From assembly GCA_003427395.1 (NCBI GenBank), contig BFEA01000128.1, forward strand, positions 1,315,835 through 1,341,437: a DNA stretch of 25,603 nucleotides, in the 5' to 3' direction. The position numbers and the translations under genes were made by a program. Under the pieces are notes generated by a model. The model made no database searches. It saw only the letters and a program-made list of their open reading frames with translations, and was not told where the DNA came from. Position 1 is the stretch's first letter, and each line of letters begins with the position of its first letter. Below are positions 18,535 to 25,603 of this stretch, piece by piece. The DNA is from Chara braunii. Lineage: Eukaryota; Streptophyta; Charophyceae; Charales; Characeae.

Positions 18535-19020
18535 CAACAGCAGCAGTTTATTGTCCCCTACTTCCTTTTTGAAGCAAATGAGATCTGGCTTGCCGAAATG
18601 TGTGTATCGACTCCTTGCATCTTGACGCATCTGTGCCTTTTGGAGTGCCTATGAGAGAGTAGGATATGGCTGCATTTTCTTGAATGCATTTTATCGATCA
18701 ACAGCAGCAGTTTATTGTCCCCTTATCATTTTTGAAGCAAATGAGATCTGGGTTGTGGAAATGTGTGTACCGACTCCTTGCATCTTAATGCATCTGTGCA
18801 TTGTGGAGTGCCTATGAGAGTAGAATATGACTGCATTTCTTGAATGCATTTTATTGATCAACAGCAACAGTTTATTGTCCCCTATTCCTTTTTGAACCAA
18901 ATGAGATCTGGCTTGTGGAAATGTGTGTACCAACTCCTTGCGTCTTGACGAATCTGTGCATATTTGCGTGCCTATGAGAGTAGGATATGACTGCATTTTC
19001 TTGAATGCATTTTATTGATC
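18535..19020 (+). repeat. Tandem repeat of about 162 bp, three units
   Basis: Units 18535-18698 (164 bp), 18699-18858 (160 bp) and 18859-19020 (162 bp) each start caacag(c/a)agtttattgtccc and end cttgaatgcattttat(c/t)gat. They differ by roughly 8-10%. The array begins 25 bases after the donor of exon D and fills over half of the intron. Confidence 0.96.
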
Positions 19021-19446
19021 ATTGGCTTCCTGGGTGTTCGCTGTGATAGGTTGCTTATCCAATCGAAACCTTTTTTCAAGGAGTTTGGGGAATGTGCTAT
19101 CTCACCTCCGCACATTTTGTGAGGTGCTGTCATTATCGGTGACTCCGCATTATTTGGCGTTTGCTGCCTTTCGTGGGATTGGAGAACAACTGACGCGTAT
19201 CTGCAACGGAGATAGTATCAGTCACGATGTTGCTTCCTCCTAGAAGTTCGTTTATGTTGGGGCGGAAAAGTTCAGCACATATGTGAAAGAAAGCGACTGC
19301 TAATAATAGGAATGATGTCCAGTTTGCGGTTATGCATTTCTGATTTCGTTGTTTCTTAGGAAACCTGTAGTGGTGCACTGCTGATGACTGTTAAAGCCAT
19401 GACAGTGGACTCAGGAAAACTCTCTGATTTTGGATGAATCTGCCAG

Positions 19447-19536
19447 GAACGTCTACGAGCGGCACTGCGAGGGAATGCGGATGCAACGGACGATCTCTAC
19501 GGCGAAACTGGCTTGTTTTCTCTGTCTGCCATTAAG
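19447..19536 (+). CDS. SPB1: Spb1/FTSJ3-like rRNA methyltransferase, exon E
   Basis: The 90-base exon follows TGCCAG in phase 0 and encodes ERLRAALRGNADATDDLYGE, then TGLFSLSAIK. It ends at a GTAAGA donor in phase 0. The segment 'LFSLSAIK' after an acidic patch is a clear Spb1 signature. In plant homologues the same block ends '...ELFSLSAIKGKKDL'. Confidence 0.93.
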
Positions 19537-20079
19537 GTAAGAAAACCATGAAATGGTACTGGGTTGTCCAAAGCATCTATTTATAGTATCGTCCAGCATG
19601 ACTCCTCAAATAAATCCACAATTCCGATTGCTGGGATTCTCCTGTTGTTTTGAGGTCTGCTCCAAGATGGGAACTTCACTTAGTCTCATGGATAGCGTGA
19701 ACAATGTTTTCTGCTGCTGCGTCTTCTGTGAAGTGGCCCACCACCCCCCATGAAGTTGCGGGTTAGCAAAGTGGTATATATGTATACATTAGAGACTAGG
19801 ATGAAGCATGGTGTGCACTGCCATGGCCTTCCCGTTCCTTGTCAATGTGAGCTATTGCCGGAGTCTACTAACTACGCATAATTACTTTAAAAATAGAATT
19901 GTTTGTAAAAATAAGTATATTTTTTGATTGAAGTATGTAAATTGATTATAAACATAGAACATAAAATAAATTCAAGATAAACATTCATTAATTACTGATC
20001 TAATTTATTTATCTATTTATTTATTTTATTTATGTATTTTGGATAAATCATTTTTTGTTCCATTTGCAATCTTTATCAG
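19537..20079 (+). other. Spb1 intron with AT-rich second half
   Basis: The intron runs from GTAAGA to ATCAG. From about 19860 to 20045 it is strongly AT-rich, with attta/tttat repeats close to the acceptor. This is common near acceptors in plant-type introns. No gene is seen. Confidence 0.85.
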
Positions 20080-20228
20080 AGCAACAGAGAGCTCAAAGAG
20101 GTGGAGGAAGTCGACACTATTGATGATGAAGACTGGGATGCAAGCGATGCAGACGAAGATGAGGATGTGCAGCAAAAGGAAAGTGAGAGTGACGACGATG
20201 GATATGATTCAGATGGACAGAAGCGCAA
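20080..20228 (+). CDS. SPB1: Spb1/FTSJ3-like rRNA methyltransferase, exon F
   Basis: The exon follows TTATCAG in phase 0 and encodes SNRELKEVEEVDTIDDEDWD, an acidic Asp/Glu/Ser tract, and DGYDSDGQKR plus two bases of a Lys codon. The likely donor is GTAAGG at 20229. Reading through gives an immediate TAA at 20230, so splicing is the better reading because family members continue here with a '(K/R)Y...' segment. The acidic region is typical of the middle of Spb1. Later exons were not found before the window end. Confidence 0.88.
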
Positions 20229-20880
20229 GTAAGGCATCATTCTCGTCACCCAGTGTGTTCTTGCTGTTGCTTTTATTTTGTCCAAAACCGAGTCAAGTTG
20301 TCCTTGGGGACTTGGACCTATCCGTACTGAAAGTTCTTTGATAGCGAGAAGTTGGCCTGAACAGCAAATTGAAAGGATTTCACTGCTATCCGTCCTGGTC
20401 CGAGTCCCAATTCCATTTGTAAGTCCGAGTTTTCAGTCCCTGTCCTGGTCCCATGTACCATACGCCCATGTCCCAGGTATGACCCAAATACCTGTAGGGC
20501 GTCTGACCCTCTGAGGTAGATTCCGGTAGGTACCGGTCGACCTTGGAAAGTTGGTAGAAGTCTGTAGACCTTCCTGTCAGTCGGTCCAGTCAGCAGCAAG
20601 TCCCAGGAAAGTCGGGGAACTTCGAGAAGCAACAGACATTGGCAAAGCGAAGAGGAAGCATCGAAGCGAAGGGTCGGATATAGAAGTCCCAGCGTTGAGG
20701 TCGTTATCACATGTTAACGAAAGCGCTTCTGAGCTGCTGTGTGCGACTGAGTCCTACAAGTCACTGTGAGGGTAGTCACCAGGACTGGCCGCGTACAGCT
20801 GTAGTCAGGTTAGAGAAGAGAGGCGGGGGGTATTCAGAGAGGGTCGTGTGGACTGTAAGTAAGTTGGTGGGGGTGGGGAG

Positions 20881-20883
<3 letters not shown>
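20229..20883 (+). other. Downstream sequence, probably the next Spb1 intron
   Basis: It starts with a GTAAGG donor. I found no further Spb1 exon by eye. Repeated words such as 'gtcctggtcc' and 'ccgagt' occur at 20390-20460, but no family is recognisable. Confidence 0.5.

Positions 20884-20963
<80 letters not shown>
20884..20963. repeat. (GA)n microsatellite
   Basis: About 40 uninterrupted GA units lie downstream of the last visible Spb1 exon. The frames across it encode Arg-Glu runs only. Confidence 0.97.
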
Positions 20964-20964
<1 letters not shown>

Positions 20965-21700
20965 ATACCTGAGTGTTGTTTCCAGAAGGAATCTTCTATA
21001 TGTGTGGGCTTGCGGAGACTATTCTTGGGTCCTCTTCTGATGTGTATTTCATGTGGTGCTTTACCTGGTATAAGAATTGTGTGACCTGTTTGTGCATGGT
21101 TGGTCTCAATGCAGACTAGGCTAGCAGCTGGTTAGTGAGAGTTGCTGGATACTTTATGGTTGTAACTGGTTGCCCCATGTCTCTTACCAGTGGAGGACGG
21201 AATCTTGGTGTTCTAGCGAGAGATGAGCATCGGGCATCAACAGAGAGCATTAGGGGCAAATACCATGAGCACTGGGAGCATATTTCCGGCAAAACAACAA
21301 AAGCAGCACCAGTCGATGTTGATGTGATATGAGTGGCGGACATCCACTTTCGGTTTGGAGAGAAAGTGGTTTGTGGCCTGACACATCATGGGTTGTCATT
21401 CTTCTATGTACGTATACTAGAACCTGAGAAAACAGCTCTGCTGCAAGAGCATTAGAACCGCTGGATATGGCTCTGTCCGATTCCTGCAGGCGGGATGTCT
21501 GCATTCCCATTCTGCTGCCTCAATCTTCATCTGGCATTAGAAAATCGAGAAGGGCAATCAGGACTATAGCCTGAGTGTAATTTCAATTAGGTGCTTAGTA
21601 AACTCATAAGAGCGGGCTTTGGCACTATGCACTGCAACAGGACTTTAACCTGATTCACGAACATGATTAAGCTTGCAAGTCCCCCTCTTTTTTTCCCTTT
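20964..21700. other. Non-coding stretch
   Basis: No supported gene. An open frame at 21135-21332 (65 codons) is not recognisable. Confidence 0.5.
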
Positions 21701-21849
21701 TTAAACCACGAATGCATCCGAAAAAGCAGATTGAGCCTCTCTTAAAAGTTTGGAGGCCATGGGTCGTCGATAAAATGAATCGGCTGTTCACGGTCTCCTT
21801 GTTTTTAGGAGAGGCTCAATCTCCTTTTTCGGATGTACTGGTGGTTTAA
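21701..21849. mobile_element. MITE-like element with 37-bp inverted ends and TTAA flanks
   Basis: The left end 21705-21741 (accacgaatgcatccg...cctctc) and the right end ending at 21845 pair over about 37 bases with only a few differences, including ccgaaaaag and agattgagcctctc. TTAA occurs directly outside both ends (21701-21704 and 21846-21849), the target duplication of piggyBac-type transposons. The 141-bp interior has no coding capacity, so it would be a non-autonomous element. It could also be a simple foldback, because the flank is itself palindromic (TTTAAA). Confidence 0.65.
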
Positions 21850-22500
21850 AGGAACGTCCTGGATGGATTGATCTGGAGATGGTGTCGGACGGGATAGGTG
21901 GTGGCAATCACCTCATGACCGCGCTTGTGCTGACTTTGTCCCTGCAAGATGGTGCTCGCAGGTTCGCCAGCAACAAGCCAGTCCCTAAGCTGGTTGTCTT
22001 ATTCCTGCTTCTTGTGTTAACATTCTGCTTGGGATGCAATCCCTGGTAGAGTATGTTGATTTTTGCTTTTTCTTACGTATGGACTGCTTTGTGCAGGCTG
22101 AGTCCTCCATTTTAGGAATGCTACAGCAATATTCTGTCAATCTCCCTTCCCACACTGATTGTGACATTGTTTACCCATTTAATATTTTGTACTTCTTGAA
22201 TAGCCAATTTGCTGGCTATTCAGGTCCTCGAAACCACGATGTGTGACAATGTATATATATTATATAGCATTATATATGTAATTATGTTCTCTAGAGGGTT
22301 TGCAAATTGTGAATTTAGCAGACTAGAAGTGTGGATAAATGCTCTTTGATATTCGACAATGGCCTCGAAACTAGGAGCCTTAGGAGGTTCATCTCATTTG
22401 CATTTTTTGCGAACATCTGAGAACATTCCTTCATCAGTCGTGGAGCCTCCAGCAGGATGTGAACCCAGTTGTGAATTCAGGTACATGAGGTAAGAGTGTG
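21850..22500. other. Non-coding stretch
   Basis: No supported gene. A short tatata-rich stretch lies at 22250-22283. Confidence 0.5.
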
Positions 22501-22519
22501 TGATTGGATTTAGACTGCA

Positions 22520-22647
22520 AAGCAGGGTTGCACCCCCCAACGGTCGGCGGCCCTTGACTGGTTGGTTGCCGACCTGCCGACCGATCAGCTGGTCGGCACC
22601 TACCGGTCGGGGGTTGTTGGCACCCCGGACCAAAAAAAAAAAAAAAA
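22520..22647. repeat. GC-rich palindromic block with A16 tail
   Basis: Repeated 'ggtcgg' and 'ccgacc' words of both orientations fill 22535-22612, followed by 16 A residues (22632-22647). The A-run ends exactly where the LINE frame begins. It could be a short poly-A-tailed retroposon, or foreign sequence joined to the truncated LINE. Confidence 0.45.
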
Positions 22648-23793
22648 GTCCAGAATCCAGAACTGCACGAGATATTGCGGGCCGACAGCCGCCTTATCAG
22701 TCTCAAGGCGGGACCAAGAGCGGAACTGCAATCTACAGCTTTTGCGGACGACACAGGTGCAGTACTCGTTCCAACGGCTCAGCAGCTGGGCATTCTCAAA
22801 GAGGACCTGGCAACCTTCTGCAGGTACTCAGGCGCACGGGTGAATTGGCAGAAGTCTCGGGCCATTCCGCCTCTGGGGATGGACCCTCCAGAAGGATGGG
22901 ACATTCCCACAGTGGTCGAAGGAGAGCGAATGGCATTTTTGGGGGCCAATCTAACACCGAGCTATGGAGGAATTGAGCAGATGGCGGTACGGGCCACAGC
23001 GGCGGTGGCAAGACTGCAAGCATGGAGTGCGAGAGGGAGCATGGGGCCTTTTGGAAAGGCTATAGTGATTAAGAATTCGGTGCTNGCCACCCTGTGGTAN
23101 GCGGGCNCAATTCATATGCNAGGGAGGCGTACCTTCCAATATATTAGGAGGGCGGTCCAAGCGCATCTGTGGTCAAACAACGCGAGGTCAGAGAATTCTA
23201 TCTGCAGAGTTGCCTGGTGTAAGCTAATTCAACCAAGAAGGTTTGGAGGGCTGGGCCTACTGGATCCGCGCTTACAGATAATTGCACTTCAATTGCGACA
23301 GCTCATCTGGGCCCTGCTGCGCTCGGAGGGGGCAACTTGGCAAGAGGTGACGCTGTCTCATCTTGCTTATGCTCTCCAGGTCCCTAGGGAACTGGTAGAC
23401 CTCTGCCTGCTCAGCAGCTCCGCGATGGGTCATATTCGGAGGGGGACTGTGTGGACTCAGAAACTGGCCCTGTGGAAGAAGATCCAGGTGAGATGTCGGC
23501 TCCCCGACACAACGGATGCTATTTTTAACCAGCTGCTCTTTGGTAACCGGTTTATTTGTGACGAGGCAGGGGACCCCTACCCATGGCAGGGGGCGCGAGG
23601 GGCCTATGGATGGAAATGGGCGGAGCAGGGCATTTTCAAGGTGGGACATTTGTGGGATGAGGATCGGAAGGATTGGCGTACAGATGAGGAAATGGATCTT
23701 GCACTGCAGGGGTGCATGAAGAGGGGCCAAAGGGTCAAGGACATGAGACAGGCTATTCCGACTCAATGGGTGGAAGTGCTAAAAAAAGGATGA
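22648..23793 (+). pseudogene. LINE reverse transcriptase C-terminal part
   Basis: The frame reads AELQSTAFADDTGAVLV, with the catalytic FADD at 22741-22752, then GARVNWQKSRAIP, MAFLGANLTP, and the thumb/connection blocks GRRTFQYIRRAVQAHLW and RRFGGLGLLDPRLQ. These are standard LINE RT landmarks in order. Four ambiguous bases (23085, 23100, 23107, 23120) sit in 36 bp. The frame ends at a TGA (23791-23793), just after an A7 run where a one-base slip would join it to the next frame. Confidence 0.9.
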
Positions 23794-23794
23794 G

Positions 23795-24061
23795 ATGGTA
23801 GTAGGCCAGTGGGTCAAGCTTAAGGGGAGTGAGGCACCCGAAAGGCTCTATAGAGTCAAGCAGGTACTGCCGAATGGGGACGTGGAGGTCACTGTATGGA
23901 AGGACAGGCCGGGACGGGGATGGGAGGGGTTGGGGCAACCACTGCAGGACCTGCACGCTGTGAGGAAAATAGCACGAGCTCTGGTGGGAACGGTTGGGTA
24001 TGTGAAGGAGGGAAGAAAGAGGCTGGACACTACCTACCCTTTTGCACCGCAACCCGGTTGA
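23795..24061 (+). pseudogene. LINE connection segment, shifted frame
   Basis: This 88-codon frame, with VVGQWVKLKGSEAPERLYRV and then LPNGDVEVTVWKDRP, fits the segment after the RT in LINE ORF2. It is one base out of phase with the upstream frame, so the A7 tract at about 23780-23786 probably lost or gained a base. It returns to the first frame near 24040-24060, where WNPADWEWPP begins. Confidence 0.75.
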
Positions 24062-24915
24062 GAGCCCTTGCCTGGAACCCGGCAGATTGGGAATGGCCTC
24101 CTCAGAGGACGCACAGGAGATCGATGCCACTCCAAGAGGTCACCACGAAGATTGTTTACAGCTCGCTGTTGGAATCAGTGAACATCTGTGGGGAACTGAA
24201 GGCGAGGTGGGCTAAACGGGAGTGGCTCCCGGACGTGTGCCTTGCTAATTGGACTCAATGAAAGTGGAACAAACAATGCAACATCATGGCTGCCTTGCCA
24301 GACCAAAAGCAGGCGGGCCTGCAATGGCAGATTTACCATTTGGCAATCCCAACTGCTCAGTGGCAGGCTGCCAAGAGTTGTCATAAGGACCAAACCTGTG
24401 CAGCAGCTTGCGGCCAGGTGGAAACAATCCCCCACCTTTTTGTTCGATGCCCAAGGGTGCAGGAGTTTTGGGAGTGGTGGGCGCAGGAAATGGCAGACAA
24501 GACACCGTTACAGGTGGATGAAACGACCGACACAGATATCTTGCTGGGTACCCTGGGCAAGGCAAGTAGGCGGGCCATGGCCGAAATGGTGGTGGAAGAG
24601 ATTGTGAGGGCAGCAGTGTTATGGGCTTTGTGGACACTGAGAAATGAACGATGTAGGCAAGGAACGTCCCTGCCACTTGGGGCCTATCAGGAGCGGGCAC
24701 TGGAGAATATTCGCATTGCTATATTGGCGGATCTTCACCGAAGTAGATGCGCAGGGGAGGCCAAGGCGGCAGACTTTTGGCAGAGATGGGCTCCGTTCCC
24801 GCAAATGCTGGTGCACGACTTTACTACAGGACAGTTGCAGTTTGGACCGGCCCTGCAACACTACGTGCCCAGATTGGACACGGAGGACACAAGCAGCAGT
24901 CAGTCGATAGCATAG
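24062..24915 (+). pseudogene. LINE C-terminal part with zf-RVT zinc-binding domain
   Basis: In one frame the sequence reads WNPADWEWPPQR, KREWLPDVCLANWTQ, an in-frame TGA (24259-24261), then KWNKQCNIMAALPDQKQAGL and WQIYHLAIPTAQW. The zinc-binding block is CAAACGQVETIPHLFVRCPR, followed by EFWEWW and VLWALWTLRNERCR. This is the 'reverse transcriptase-like zinc-binding' domain of plant LINEs. The frame ends with TAG at 24913-24915. Confidence 0.88.
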
Positions 24916-25603
24916 ATTGGGGATAGGGTAGATAGGTTACAAAGGAATGGGAGGAATCGGGCGTAGAGAGAGGAGGGTAGATGGTAGGGGGTAGTGGGAA
25001 ATGGGAGGTCAAGTTAACATTGGAAAATGGAAAAAANGGGGGATGACAGAGGAAGGGACATGGGATATATTTTGAGTGTTGAATATGCTGTTGAATATAC
25101 TGCTGGGGATAAGCTTCAAGTAGTTTCAACTACACTAGAATAGGGATGGTCCACCTGGTCTCAGGCATTTGCGACGGTTTTTAGTTTAACTCAGAATAAG
25201 GGGCCTATTTTGGCCATAGGGGTTCAGCAAGGATTCTCCATGATGAGACAAGAGAAACCTACTGCCCTCAGAAGAGGGCGGGCAAATAAGGCAAGAGTGA
25301 GGTTGGAAACATATCAGCCGGATAGACATAAAACATAAAACATAAAGTTGATAGGGTTTAGACGTAGACGATACTTGAGAATATCAGAGATACTTGGGGC
25401 AGGTTGTATAAAGGACTGCGTAGTGGAGATTTGAGGGTGGTATGAGGATGTAAATATTAGATGGTGCCCAGAGGCTCTTAATAGGGACACAAACATGATG
25501 AGAGGCTCGTGAGATTGCTAGAACAGCCCCCCCGACCTAGGCCTCTCCTGGGGACCCGTCTGTTGTGTGACTGGGTGCTGCTAGGAAGCTTCCCGACCAA
25601 CAG
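24916..25603. other. LINE 3' sequence and unassigned flank
   Basis: The stretch after the LINE stop is GGA/GGT-rich and non-coding, with one ambiguous base at 25037. A short tandem 'aaaacata' lies at 25327-25345. The end of the element cannot be placed. No Spb1 exon was found up to the window end. Confidence 0.5.

Larger units (their letters stand above)
22648..24915 (+). mobile_element. 5'-truncated LINE (non-LTR retrotransposon) remnant
   Basis: The frame starts in the middle of the reverse transcriptase and continues to a C-terminal zinc-binding domain, as in plant-type LINE ORF2. All sequence before the FADD catalytic box is missing, the usual 5' truncation. Two frameshifts and one in-frame stop break the frame. 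The 3' untranslated part follows, possibly up to the 'aaaacataaaacata' stretch at 25327-25345. If Spb1 continues beyond the window, the LINE lies in its intron in the same orientation. Confidence 0.85.

Noticed and set aside
20080-20232. Reading exon F to the TAA at 20230 as the natural end of the Spb1 protein
   Set aside because: The TAA overlaps a good GTAAGG donor, and Spb1 proteins have several hundred more residues with a conserved C-terminal domain.
1-25603. tRNA, rRNA or CRISPR features
   Set aside because: No cloverleaf-like, rRNA-like or spacer-repeat structure was seen. The regular repeats are eukaryotic minisatellites.

Overview
The window reads as nuclear DNA of a eukaryote, most likely a streptophyte (green-lineage) organism with a repeat-rich, long-intron genome. 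A charophyte alga such as Chara is my best guess, but that is inference. The evidence is a split gene with canonical GT/AG introns of about 0.5 to 7.6 kb whose exons most resemble plant Spb1/FTSJ3 proteins, together with plant-like LINE remnants, long GA and CA microsatellites and no bacterial gene layout. Single ambiguous bases (10140, 23085-23120, 25037) show this is a draft assembly.

The only host gene I can support is a partial plus-strand Spb1 (nucleolar AdoMet-dependent rRNA 2'-O-methyltransferase). Six consecutive exons lie at 1800-1956, 8457-8518, 10731-10818, 18408-18509, 19447-19536 and 20080-20228. Every junction is phase-compatible and together they give about 215 residues of the DUF3381-type middle region, ending in an acidic stretch. 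The N-terminal FtsJ methyltransferase domain and the C-terminal Spb1 domain are not seen and should lie outside the window.

The introns are filled with mobile DNA. Intron 1 (1957-8456) holds a decayed Penelope-like retroelement. Its GIY-YIG endonuclease lies upstream of the reverse transcriptase (the permuted order described for Chlamys/Naiad-type elements). After the reverse transcriptase come a Ser/Thr/Ala/Val-rich linker, a Josephin-like cysteine-protease domain and a RING-type zinc finger. Inverted copies of a terminal-repeat-like sequence with a hammerhead-ribozyme-like core follow at 7204-7926. Two tandem duplications (110 bp and 149 bp) break the element further.

Intron 2 (8519-10730) holds a short hairpin element and a composite CA/GT repeat. 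Intron 3 (10819-18407) holds a degenerate minisatellite, a cluster of stem-loops, a long polypurine region containing ten copies of a core of about 58-97 bp, and small tandem repeats. Intron 4 (18510-19446) holds three copies of a repeat of about 162 bp. After the last visible exon come a GA microsatellite, a small TTAA-flanked inverted-repeat element and a 5'-truncated, frameshifted LINE (22648 to about 24915). The left end (1-580) is a long inverted repeat edged by GA/CT tracts.

The Spb1 gene appears to be a functional host gene interrupted by retroelement-filled introns. All the mobile-element genes seen here are broken.
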